Assembly (NCBI RefSeq): GCF_019578655.1
Contig: NC_063259.1
Coordinates: forward strand, 24,167,277-24,231,276
Length of the DNA stretch: 64,000 nt
Reading direction: 5' to 3'
From: Ricinus communis
Taxonomy: Eukaryota > Streptophyta > Magnoliopsida > Malpighiales > Euphorbiaceae
The notes under the pieces were generated by a model. It was not told the origin of the DNA. It was given only the letters and a program-made list of their open reading frames with translations, and did no database searches. Below are positions 1 through 10,754 of this stretch, piece after piece. How positions within the stretch are numbered: position 1 is the first letter of the stretch; every line of letters starts with the position of its first letter. The position numbers and the translations under genes are program-made.

Positions 1-1458
1 TGATGCTAGATGAAATTATCAACTATGTCCAATCATTGCAGCGACAGGTTGAGGTATGCCAGTGACATCTTGTTTAATTTTTTCCCTTTGATGGAGTGTT
101 TTTTAAGTATACCAGTTGCATTGTGTTTGAAATAATTCAATTTCATTGAGTTATGTTTGGATACTGGTAAGCTGCTCATGTCATAGGCTGCTTAGAATCA
201 ACTAGCTTATATGAGATTTCTCACAAGGCCATGCTTGTGATGGAATATACAAAATAATTTTTGCTCTGAAACTTTAGTTTTCTAATTCAGAATTATCTCT
301 TGTTCAGAACTTGTATGCTTGCTTTTGTTAAGCTGAGATTACCTTTTGTCTGTTTCCAGTTTCTATCAATGAAACTTGCAACAGTGAATCCAAGGCTGGA
401 TTTTAACATAGAAGGGCTTCTTGCAAAAGATGTAAGTAAATACAAGTTTATTTACCTTATCATGTCCAACGTATTCAGTTTTTTTTTTTTTTTTTGTTTT
501 AAAGAAAAAACTGTGGACTGACTTGTGGATCAGTCGAATGCAAATTTACTCTTCTGGTCACACTTGTGTCCTCTATTGGGTCAATATATTATTATGAATT
601 GTAACTGTATGTGCAGATCCTTCATTCACGAGCTGTTCCTTCATCTACTCTGGCATTTTCCCCAGATATGATTATGGCTTATCCACCATTTAATACATCT
701 CAGCCAGGACTGATTCAAGCTTCGTTTCCTGGCATGGAGAGTCATTCTGATGTTCTTCGGAGAACCATTAGTTCCCAGTTAACACCACTGAGTGGAGTAT
801 TCAAGGAGCCTACTCAGGTACCTCTTGGTCCATTTCTGCAATTTAACTTCATGATATAATTTTTACTTGATTTGCAATTCTAAAATACCGAAAGTTAGTT
901 GTTGAGATGTTCTCCTTGACAAAGAGCATTGCGATAATATTAAGGGATTCCTTGAATGAGCAATATGGATGTTGGCAACATTAATCTTGTAGGAATCTCT
1001 CTTTTGAGGAAATTATTAGGGGGTACTTATGAATTTAGGTCTCCATGTACGTTTCTGTTTTTTCTTTGTTGTTAATGTAAAGAGAATGCTCTGAAGGGCT
1101 AGGTTGAATGTTATATTTCAATACAATGTGCACAAAATTCTTTGGATACAACAGAAATCAAATGAAATTATTTTTTCTACATGGCCTTCTAAATGTGTCA
1201 TATTTTGCATTATTTATGAATATGCTTGCCAGTTGCCCAATGCATGGGATGACGAACTCCACAATGTTGTGCAAATGGGCTATGGAACCGGTACTACACA
1301 AGATAGCCAAGATGTAAATGGTATTTGCTTATTTATTTTACCCATTTAACCTCTTGAATGGTAGAAGCTAAGTATATTCTTAGGCTGAACAAAAAGTTGC
1401 CATCTTTGTTGCAGTAGGATCATTGCCGGCAGCAGGCCAAATGAAAGCTGAACTCTAA
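1..1458 (+). CDS. BHLH49: bHLH49-like transcription factor, 3' part (5' end outside window)
   Basis: Basic helix-loop-helix DNA-binding regulator of the bHLH49/62/74/78 subgroup, expected in the nucleus. Exons read as 1-53, 360-431, 617-817, 1233-1320 and 1415-1458 (or 1418-1458), all with GT-AG borders. The first exon encodes the second helix (DEIINYVQSLQRQVE), followed by FLSMKLATVNPRLDFNIEGL, the conserved stretch after the HLH in this subgroup. The C-terminus has the NAWDDELHNVVQMGY motif and ends LPAAGQMKAEL before a TAA. The DNA-contacting basic region and N-terminus lie upstream of the window. The neighbouring PPR gene supports orthology with At1g68920 (bHLH49), recalled and not searched. 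The last exon has a CAGTAG tandem acceptor that would add or omit one Val. Confidence 0.9.
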
Positions 1459-2359
1459 ATGTTCGCCTTTCTTTTGTAAACATTGTATTCTTGCTTCACT
1501 AATTTTAAGGACAGAAGGTATGCCAGATTCTCGTGAAAATACGGAGGTTGATAAAGAAATGAATGCTTCTACCCCAGCATCAAAGCTTGGAGCACTAGTT
1601 GCATTCCGGAAGCAAGGTCTTGAAAGCTTAAAGGGTCATTTGCCTTGCCTATGGAAGCCATGGAAGGTGGGCATTTTGTCTTGGCGGTTTTGTCCAATCT
1701 GATGTCACATTGATCTCCATGCTTCTACTGTATGAACTTTACATACTAGATTCCCAGGAATATTACAGAAAGGTATCTGTCATGGAGTAGGATGCTCCAA
1801 ATGGTCGATGATGAGCGTGAGAATGTATAGATTGATGTTCCAAGGATCTCATGATGAATATAGGCTAATAGGGAAAAATTTATAGGACAATGGAAAAAAA
1901 ATGATGGCATTTTGCTCATATATCTCAAATTTTTCGTATATATTACCTCATGGAAGAATGCATCCTGTCAATAATTTCTTGATCATCTGTAGCCCATCAT
2001 CTGTTTCAATTTGCAGCAGTCTGATATCACCTTAATATTTCATCGGTTGTAGAGCTATTAGTTGATTTGGTGGCTTTGTAGGCCTTATATGATTGAATCA
2101 AACTTTTTCTTGTTTCCTAATATTTGTCTGAAATACACACAAAAATTAAGAGAGGATTTTCTTTTGCGTTTAAGGAACAAAAAGCTGTAATGATGCCAGA
2201 TTAGGCTTTTTATGGTAATTAGTTAAGGATTTTGTTTTTTGGAAGTTAAAATTAGCATGTCTGAAATCAAAAGGGCTTGAAATAATATTCTTTTTTCTTT
2301 AATCTTATGATTGTTTGAGGTTTTGGGCTTAGAGTAACTAGAAAATAATTGGGTTAATT
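1459..2359. other. 3' flank of the bHLH gene, no supported gene
   Basis: This stretch probably holds the bHLH 3' UTR followed by T-rich spacer. A 60-codon open frame at 1520-1702 (+) has no recognisable domain and is most simply UTR sequence. I see no RNA gene or repeat of note before the transposon at 2368. Confidence 0.5.
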
Positions 2360-2367
2360 GTTGTTAT

Positions 2368-3798
2368 TAGGGTTGAGCACGGCTCGGTCTAATTCAGATA
2401 TCTATAAATCACTAGTACCATACCAAACCTTGGTTCTTTGAAAATTGAAGGTACCAGTATCGTACCAAATATAAAAGGATCCGTACCGTATTATACCAAT
2501 TTTTACGGTTAAATACAGTTTGGTTCGGTGTTATTTTCAGTTCTAAAAAATTTAAAAAATACAACTTTAATTTCATCTTTAATCAAATACATTTAGAAAA
2601 AATATGATTACCAACCTAAAGAAAGTAGCATGAAAATCTGAATTAGAATTGCAATAACATTCTTGAACAACCTGTTTTGCAATTTAGTCACTTGCAAGTA
2701 TAATAATTCATTCAATTTTCAAATACAAACCATTAAAATATATGTCACTGTTAGCATAAAAATATTTTATAAATGACAATCATTAAAATAAAATATTTTT
2801 CATAGTTGCAGCCAACAATCTACCCATCAAAAATAAAAATAAAAAAGTAAAAAAGAAAAAAAAATATCCGGGACTCAGCAACAACGACACAGTTATAGAA
2901 AGAGAGAGCGTTAAAGAGAAAGACGTCTACGCGAGCCAATTCTTGCTTCTGCCTTTTTGCGAGCCAATTACCTGTGGCGTTAAAGAGGAAGACGTCTGGG
3001 CGAGTCAATTTCTTCCTTCTTTCTTTTGATTTTCTATTTAGAAATTTGTCTTAGGAATTTTGTCTTTCTGAATAGAAAATTGAGAGGTGCGGCAGTGTGT
3101 TCTAAAGAGGAAGACGTCTACGCGAGCGAATTTCTTTCTTCTTCCTTTTGATTTTTTGTCCAGAAATTTACCTTAGGCATTTTGTCTTTCTGAATTACAA
3201 AATGGAAGGTGTGACAGTGTATTCTAAAGAGGAAGATGTGTTCAAATTATTAGGTGTAGGCTTATAGTATGTGGTAAGAAAATGTGTTAGGGTTAAGTTA
3301 GTAGATAGTAAATTATAAATTTAGTATTAGAATAATGTATATTAGTATCAGTATACTATATGATATATTAGTATATAACTCATTTTTTTTATAGAGTATA
3401 AAGTACATTATAATATGTAGTATTTTTTTCTTATTTCCGATAATAATTTCTTAAATTATATAAAATTGATAAATATAAAATAATTTTTTATAGAGTATAA
3501 AATATTTTATAATATTATAGTTATTTTTAATAGGTATTATTTATATAATATAAATAATTATTAATAAATATATGTACAAAATTTGGTTCTACAGTTTAGT
3601 TCGGGTCAGTACAAAACGGATCGGTTCTGGTACGGTTATGGTACAATTTTTACTAAAGAACTAGTACCATTACTGTAATAGAAAAAAATCGGATCAGTTC
3701 AATTCAGTTATAAAAAATTTCGATTATTTCGGTTCTGGTATTTTTCAGCACAGTTATTCAGTTCGGGCGAGAATCACTAAGATCCATGCTCAGCCCTA
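2368..3798. mobile_element. Non-autonomous hAT-type DNA transposon with perfect 8-bp TSD
   Basis: The ends are imperfect terminal inverted repeats, TAGGGTTGAGCACGG on the left and the complement of TAGGGCTGAGCATGG on the right (13 of 15 match). They are flanked by identical 8-bp direct repeats GTTGTTAT at 2360-2367 and 3799-3806. An 8-bp target duplication and this TIR style are typical of the hAT superfamily. Both subterminal zones are rich in GGTAC/GTACC and CGGTTC motifs, as expected for transposase-binding subterminal repeats. No transposase frame is present, so it would depend on an autonomous relative. It lies in the spacer between the bHLH and PPR genes. The orientation cannot be assigned. 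Confidence 0.85.
2980..3240. repeat. ~122-bp tandem repeat inside the hAT element
   Basis: A unit beginning TAAAGAGGAAGACGTCT recurs near 2981, 3103 and 3225, giving about two full copies and the start of a third. A related TAAAGAGAAAGACGTCT occurs near 2911. Each unit carries a GCGAG(C/T)(C/G)AATTTCTT segment and a TTTGTCTTTCTGAAT segment. It is probably an internal expansion of the transposon. Confidence 0.7.
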
Positions 3799-3806
3799 GT
3801 TGTTAT

Positions 3807-4504
3807 TATTTTAATTATAAATAATAATTTAAAATAATTAACAAGAATTTAGTATTTTGATTTTTTATTTTATTCAAATAATAACTCAATTTCAAACAGA
3901 TTAAGTTTCTTTTATTTAATAAAATCTTAATATATTTCAAATAAACTAATTTTATGACAATTCAATTAAATGTTAAAAGGTGAGTTAGATATATAATAGT
4001 TTTTTAATGAAATATTATATATTTTTTTAAAATAAAAAAGATATAATAAAAAAAAGACATCTAAATATAAAACATGCAAGCATATTTTGCTTTAAATAAT
4101 AATAGTAATAATAAAATTCTTTTCTTCATATTCAAGTTTTAACTATATTCCTACACTAAGTTTTAATTGAGAATATTAAAAAGATTTAATGAAGTTTTAC
4201 AATTATTTTATTTCTTACTTAAATTTAGAGTGTAATTATTAATTATTATTTAATTTAAACCATCCAGTTTTTTTTCTTTTTCTTTTTCGTATTTACGAGG
4301 AGACAGGAGGAGTACTTGACTGATAGACAGACCTGTGTTTTTCTCTGAACCAGATCATGTCCGGCATCTTCAACTTTAATAACCCGAAGTTGAAATACGG
4401 ACCTTATTTCCGGTTATTGACTTCTATTCTTCAAGTACAACTAATTACTTTGACATCAACTTCATTTCCCGCCGAAATTAATTTATAATGCAAACAAACT
4501 AACA
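3807..4504. other. AT-rich spacer and PPR gene 5' flank
   Basis: AT-rich DNA without coding potential precedes the PPR gene. The last ~230 bp become less AT-rich and probably contain promoter and 5' UTR; no convincing TATA box was chosen. Confidence 0.4.
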
Positions 4505-6745
4505 ATGTACAAGATGTCCTCTTCTTCAAATCAGTATTCCTCGTTACTAAAATTCTGCTGCGAGACCCGAAACCAGTCCCAGGCCAAGAAGCTTCATTGC
4601 CACATAATCAAGACCCTAGCTAATCCTGAACCTTTTCTATATAACAATCTCATGAATGCCTATGGCAAGCTAGGCAACATAGCATATGCGCGCCACTTGT
4701 TCGATGGAATGCCCCAGCGAAATTCTTTTTCATGGAATACCATTCTTTCTGCTTATTCGAAATCTGGACATCTGCCAAAAATGAAAGAGATTTTCAGTCT
4801 CATGCCAAATCGAGATGGGGTCTCGTGGAATACTATTCTTTCGGGGTATGCTTCTTATGGTTCAGTTAGTGACGCTGTTAAGGCTTATAATTCAATGATG
4901 AGAGATGGCGTTTTTAATTTGAATAGGATTACGTTTTCAACAATGCTTATATTGGCTTCAAGTCGAGAGCTTGTTGATTTGGGTAGGCAGATACATGGGC
5001 ATATTATGAAATTTGGGTTTGGAGGTTATGTCTTTGTGGGTAGCCCCTTGGTTGATATGTATGCAAAAACGGGTTTAGTTTATGAGGCAAAGAAGGTTTT
5101 TGATGAGATGCCAGATAGGAATGTGGTAATGCATAATACAATGATCACTGGGCTTTTGAAATTTGGGATGATGGAGGATTCAAAGCGGCTGTTTCATGGT
5201 ATGAAGGAAAGAGATAACATTTCATGGACAACAATGATTACAGGGCTTGTACAAAATGGATTGGAGGAAGAAGCTATTGATTTCTTTAGACAGATGAGAC
5301 TAGATGGGATAGGTATGGATCAATATACTTTTGGTAGTGTGTTGACTGCTTGTGGGGGCCTCACGGCCTTAAGAGAAGGCAAACAAGTTCATGCTTTTAT
5401 AATTAGGAGTGATTGTACGGATAATGTCTTTGTGGGTAGTGCACTTGTTGACATGTATTGCAAGTGTAAAATTTTGCGATATGCAGAAGCAGTTTTCAAG
5501 AGAATGAAATATAAGAATGTTGTGTCATGGACTGCAATATTAGTGGGTTATGGCCAGAATGGCTTCAGTGAAGAAGCTGTTAAGGTTTTCTGTGACATGC
5601 AGAGAAATGGAATTGAGCCAGATGACTTTACCCTAGGAAGTGTGATAAGTTCATGTGCAAACCTAGTCAGCTTAGAAGAGGGTGCTCAGTTTCATTGTCG
5701 AGCTCTAGTTTCTGGCTTGATCTCTTCTATAACAGTCTCCAATGCACTTGTCACATTGTATGGTAAATGTGGAAGCATAGAAGATTCTGATCGCTTGTTC
5801 AATGAGATGAACTTCAGAGATGAAGTCTCTTGGACAGCATTGATATCAGGATATGCACAATTTGGAAAGGCCAGAGAGACAATTGAGTTGTTTGAAAGAA
5901 TGTTGGCTCATGGTCTGAAACCTGATGCAGTTACCTTCATAGGAGTCCTTTTGGCTTGTAGTAGAGCAGGATTAGTGGCAAGAGGACAGCAGTTTTTTGA
6001 CTCAATGCTAGAAGAATATGGAATAATTCCTGTTCCTGATCACTACACTTGCATGATTGACCTATTTAGTCGAGCTGGAAAGTTAGAAGAAGCCAAAAAC
6101 TTTATCAATAGGATGCCTTTCCCTCCTGATGCAATTGGTTGGGCCACTTTGCTAAGCTCATGCAGGCTTTATGGTAATGTGGAAATAGGGAAATGGGCAG
6201 GTCAGTCTCTTCTAGAACTAGAGCCCCAGAACCCTGCAGGTTATATCTTGCTTTCTAGTATCTATGCTGCTAAGGGTAAATGGAATAATGTAGCCGAATT
6301 AAGGAGAGGAATGCGAGAAAAGGGAGCCAGAAAGGAACCAGGATGTAGCTGGATCAAATATAAGAGCAAAATTCACATTTTTTCAGCAGATGATCAGTCA
6401 AGTCCATTCTCTGATCAGATTTATGCGGAGCTGAATAAATTAAACCAAAAAATGATAGAGGAAGGTTACACACCAGACGCTAGCTCAATTCTCCATGATG
6501 TGGAGGAATCAGAGAAGATAAAGATGCTTAACCACCACAGTGAGAAGCTTGCAATTGCTTTTGGATTGATATTTATTCCTTGCAGCCTTCCCATACGAGT
6601 AGTTAAAAATCTGAGGGTATGTGGGGATTGTCACAATGCTACTAAATATATTTCAAAGATAACTCAAAGAGAAATACTCGTAAGAGATGCTGTTCGGTTC
6701 CATTTGTTCAAAGATGGAACTTGTTCATGTGGAGATTTCTGGTAA
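4505..6745 (+). CDS. DYW-class pentatricopeptide repeat protein (At1g68930-like)
   Basis: Predicted organellar RNA-binding protein of the PLS-DYW class, whose members direct C-to-U editing of mitochondrial or plastid transcripts. It is an intronless frame of 746 codons. PLS-type repeats, each with a VSWTA or VSWNT type element, fill roughly residues 40-580. The E/E+ region follows (EPGCSWIKYKSKIH), then a DYW deaminase-like domain with the zinc-binding HSEKLAIAFG motif (HxE), a CGDCHNATK motif (CxxC) and the terminal CSCGDFW, so the eponymous triplet is DFW rather than DYW. A second Met at 4514 starts MSSSSNQYSS, matching how I recall At1g68930 beginning, so 4514 may be the true start. The RNA target cannot be read from the sequence. 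Confidence 0.95.
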   Translation: MYKMSSSSNQYSSLLKFCCETRNQSQAKKLHCHIIKTLANPEPFLYNNLMNAYGKLGNIAYARHLFDGMPQRNSFSWNTILSAYSKSGHLPKMKEIFSLMPNRDGVSWNTILSGYASYGSVSDAVKAYNSMMRDGVFNLNRITFSTMLILASSRELVDLGRQIHGHIMKFGFGGYVFVGSPLVDMYAKTGLVYEAKKVFDEMPDRNVVMHNTMITGLLKFGMMEDSKRLFHGMKERDNISWTTMITGLVQNGLEEEAIDFFRQMRLDGIGMDQYTFGSVLTACGGLTALREGKQVHAFIIRSDCTDNVFVGSALVDMYCKCKILRYAEAVFKRMKYKNVVSWTAILVGYGQNGFSEEAVKVFCDMQRNGIEPDDFTLGSVISSCANLVSLEEGAQFHCRALVSGLISSITVSNALVTLYGKCGSIEDSDRLFNEMNFRDEVSWTALISGYAQFGKARETIELFERMLAHGLKPDAVTFIGVLLACSRAGLVARGQQFFDSMLEEYGIIPVPDHYTCMIDLFSRAGKLEEAKNFINRMPFPPDAIGWATLLSSCRLYGNVEIGKWAGQSLLELEPQNPAGYILLSSIYAAKGKWNNVAELRRGMREKGARKEPGCSWIKYKSKIHIFSADDQSSPFSDQIYAELNKLNQKMIEEGYTPDASSILHDVEESEKIKMLNHHSEKLAIAFGLIFIPCSLPIRVVKNLRVCGDCHNATKYISKITQREILVRDAVRFHLFKDGTCSCGDFW

Positions 6746-7650
6746 AATGATGTTCTCACTGTCCAAAGCCGCAGGTGGGGAATCAAAAGCTAATATTACC
6801 TAGGGTGCTGACAAAGATCTATGATTTGAAGGGGATTATGTGACTGCACAGGTAGATAACTGGAGCACCTGAGTGCTATTTCGCTGGATTTATAATTCTG
6901 GAGGAATAAATTTATACGGTTAAACTAATGCAATTTGACTTCAAAATGCGGGTATGTACGAACTTGAACTTCAGTTATATGTCAACCAGTTCCCTGTTTA
7001 AGAATTTGACATGTTGGCAATACTGTGACACTCACGTCATCTTTGTTTTGTCTACTTCTCCATGGAACATAGGTTTCTACCTTTAATTTATCACTGGAAA
7101 CTTATTGACATAATAGTTATTTATGCAATAAGGGGACTTCTATGTCAGAAAGCAGAATACAGCATCGTATTTTGAGTTGGATTCACTCCATTGGCAGCTG
7201 CAAGCTGCTGCTGAAGTTGGTTCCTGATGGACCCATCTGATTTAGAAAGGATTAAAGGAAAAACAGTTTCTATAACATGTAGTTGTCAACTGTTACTTAA
7301 AGTTTTCTTTCCTTCGGAAATTGTATCTCCATATATGAGCTGTCTGTAAAAAGCAGATTCTGGATTGTTTCTAATGAAATTATTGCAGAACTTAATTTAG
7401 AGTTTCTTTCAATAAAATTCATATAGCATAATAACAGACATTTTTGTAACAAAAGAATAATTAAAGTCCCACTTATATCAGTGAATGGATGGTAGATACC
7501 CATTGCATCGAAAAACTGGAGAGAATGATTTACCTATCAACAAGCAAAAGATCACAAAATAATAGGAGCATTTTTTGGCCTTAAATTCAAAGAACGAAAA
7601 AATATGAAAAGTTATCTGAAGATGACATGGATAATCAGGACAAACTTCTT
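6746..7650. other. Convergent 3' flanks, no gene
   Basis: This spacer lies between the 3' ends of the PPR gene (+) and the SAM-peroxiredoxin-like gene (-), so it should hold both 3' UTRs. Open frames here (for example 7297-7503, -) lack any recognisable motif. Confidence 0.5.
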
Positions 7651-9477
7651 TTATTCCTGTGATATCTTGATGGACTCCTCTTTACGTTGCTGCAGGTTCT
7701 GCATCAGATTGAAGAAAAGTTGTTCAAAGAGAATTCGTACCGGATAGTACCTTAGTATGAAGCTGACAAGAATTACCTGCAACTTAGTACAGATCTCAAT
7801 TACTTCTGCTACAGGAGCCCAATCACCAAAATTCCTTTCTATGAACTGGTAAGCAACACCACTCTTTCCTCTGCCAACTATAAAAAGTCCACCTTTAATT
7901 TCTCCTTCCCCTTTGAAGTTGTTCTTTACACGCAAAGCTTTTGCACGCTTGTAATTTGCAATAGCTCTTGGGTTGAAAAGGAATCCTGATATGAACTTGT
8001 CCTTTAGCAATTGCCCACCACCGAGAGCTTTGAAGAATTCCATATCCCGATCATAAAGTACAATTCCACCCCAGTATCGGGGCCAGAAGTCCTGAACCTG
8101 CTTGATAAAATAGCATTAACACATGAAACAAAGAGGAGTTTATTGAATGGCAAGAATTTGGAAGTTCAGTAGATACCTCTGACTCTATATGTTCATGTAG
8201 AATTGCAATAAGTTGAACTCCTAGTGCATCAAAGATGGGTTTTTTGGCATACAGTTGATGAGCTTCAGCTCTGCACATGATGCACCTGTTTTGAAATCAA
8301 GATTTTGGAATTGGAAAAAAAAAGGTCAATTCACCATTCAATGACACCCAAACATATGTGAAAGCTGATTCATTAGTATTCAGGAGCTGCACTGCTCTAG
8401 TCTTATTTACAGCTAGTGGTTATCATGGGTTCTTGAATTCCCAAGTTACATGTTAATTGCCACCATGTCTTAGTGGTTTTTATGTGGATCACTCTTTTAA
8501 TTGTATTATGTTGCACGAATTTTGTTAATGGAACTGGATTATCTACACAATAAAGCCAAGATGAGATGCAGAGAATTTCTGATTACCCAGGGCGTCTGAT
8601 GCAGAGTAGAACTGCAGGTTTATCTCGCCACAGCTCTGAGGCCTTCATTGGGGGTGCCCTGGTTTTGACCAGACGCTCCATTCCAACCTTGTACTCAGGA
8701 GTAAGTTTCTCAATTGATATATTCTCAATGAAAGAATAAGGGGCAACTTCGTCGACTACTGGAGGAGGCTGTACACAACCACAGGCTCTAGGTTCAGCTG
8801 GCCCAGCTGCAACAATCCCTTTAAAGATGTGTCCATCGTTAATCTTAAATTCAGCTAGCGACTGCTCAAGCGCTTTATCATAATTTATACTATGATTACT
8901 AGGATATTTTGATGTGCTCTGCATATATTTTGAGTTAATGGACTTGAAACTCTTGAAGGTGCTTTCATTTCCAGATGCTGCGCTGGTCATTTTCCTTGGC
9001 GGGAGTGCATATGATTTGGGCAATGCCTCTGAACATGCAATGGTTCTGTCTGTGAAACGGGCGACATGACCTCTCTTCATTCCAAACTGGGATGAGAGGT
9101 CTCCATTGCTTAAGCTCAAAAGCTCAGGCAAAGATTTCCCAGATTCCTCTAGCTTATCTCCATACTGCATAAGCGCACGATCATGCAGGTATGATCTTAT
9201 TTCTAGTGCATCCTAGAGTAAGAGAAAGACAAGCACAGAAGTTGTTAGTAATGATGTTACATATCAAAATAATGCCTAATTTCTTAGCAGATTTGAGCAA
9301 TAGCAAATGGAAAAAGAAACCAACCTTTTGCCGCAGTGTCATGTTCATTGCCTCCATATCCTCTGAATTCATAATCTTCAAGGTTGGTACATCATCCCAA
9401 CCATCTTCTACTAACTTCGGGAGCAGCTTTTTTAGGGCTCCATTCCCTACAAACTCCTCTATTGAAAAAGAGGCCAT
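7651..9477 (-). CDS. SAM-like plus peroxiredoxin-like 2 (PRXL2/FAM213, AhpC/TSA-type) fusion protein
   Basis: Predicted thioredoxin-fold redox protein with an N-terminal interaction module. Exons on the minus strand are 9477-9325, 9212-8587, 8285-8177 and 8097 onward; the first four blocks sum to 403 codons in frame. Residues ~1-110 look like one or two SAM-like helical domains (DGWDDVPTLKIMNSEDMEAM, then LPELLSLSNGDLSSQFGMKR). A low-complexity linker rich in Ser and Lys follows. The C-terminal half is PRXL2-like, with a CIMCRAEA segment forming a CxxC pair at the usual redox position, then LYDRDMEFFKALGGG and GGLFIVGRG. The 3' end is ambiguous: the frame runs on to a stop at 7651 (444 aa), but GT at 7776 and AG at 7699 could remove a 78-bp intron without changing frame. 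I know no experimentally defined role for this architecture. Confidence 0.8.
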
Positions 9478-10754
9478 TTTCCTTTCGCAGCAGAGAAAGC
9501 AGTACAGACAATCTTGTCAGTGTAAGAGATTTTTGGATGAGATACAGAAACTGTTATTGTTGTTAGGCCAACCACTCAGACATAAAACAGACCTCGAGTA
9601 TAAATACACAAAATGTGTAATTAATGTGCAGTGATGATGACGAAACACGGATTGGCTTAACCCTCTGTCTTGTATGTGCCTTCCCCAGCCTGGAGACTGA
9701 GAAATCAATTGGACCATTCGCTTAGTGAAAAGTTTAACAAATCCACCCAGATGGTGACTATTGACTAAGATATTTTTTACCCTTTTTTATTTAATTGTCT
9801 AAGACTTGGTAATTTTTTATACATATCATATGGTTGAAGTTATTCCTGCTAGTGGATAAATATAAAATTGAAACTTATACTTTTGGACTTCTAAGGTCTG
9901 AACGTACTGCTATACCAAAGAATGAGAAATGGTAGATAAAATCCAAAAGCTATATACAAGAAGAAATCTAGGAGCCGGTCAAATTCAGATGCCAACAACA
10001 AATTAATATAATAAGAAAATTGATTATGGCAAGCAATACCCAAATAGGTCAAATAACTTTTGATTATTGTAAATGATCTTTGTTAACAGATTGGTCCCAA
10101 GGGCTGATGTGTTACCATTTGCCGGCCGAAGCCTGTTATTCTATTTTAAAATTGATGCAACTTGCCTAGGCTTTATTTATTGCCTATTATTGTACGATAT
10201 CTTCTAAAGTGACAGTGTCTGTCATGTACCTCTGTTTAGTTTGCGAACAAGTCCCAAGTCGGTTTTTCCCATTCAGTGTCTCTGTTGTTTAATTTTGTCC
10301 TGGTTCTTATCAGTAAAATATCTGATTATTACATTTTTATCATTTTAATTATAACAATATTTCAAACAATAATTTTATTACAAACACTTTAAACAGCTTT
10401 TTTATTAGCAATTTTGAAAAACTTTTAAGTTTCGCCCTTCGTTCATAAGTTAATTGGCCTATTCCCAACTTTATTATTATTATTATTATTATTATCATCA
10501 CCTCGCACCTCCCCGCAACTTCTTTTGCATGCCTGAACTTGCTGCCTTGATATTTCCCTCTTCGGTGACAGACAAAATGGATCCAACTCTCCATCAGTTA
10601 TAGGAAGATTGGAATTGGCTACACAAATGTGATTCTGGAAACTCCTCAAGTATAACGTACCAGATACACTAAATTTTGTTGGACATTCTTATCGTAATGA
10701 GCTCAGAATTTGGCTGAACCTGAAAGCAGCAGCAGCGGTACATTCTGTTGCATT
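9478..10754. other. Intergenic spacer with (ATT)n microsatellite
   Basis: The 5' flank of the SAM-peroxiredoxin-like gene grades into AT-rich spacer. An (ATT)8-type microsatellite lies at about 10471-10494. No coding or RNA gene was recognised. Confidence 0.5.

Noticed and set aside
1520..1702. 60-codon frame downstream of bHLH49
   Set aside because: Likely 3' UTR; no homologous motif and no splice link to the bHLH frame, which already ends properly at 1458.
9181..9717. Plus-strand and alternative minus-strand frames around the first SAM exon
   Set aside because: Shadows of exon 1 of the SAM-peroxiredoxin-like gene in other frames.
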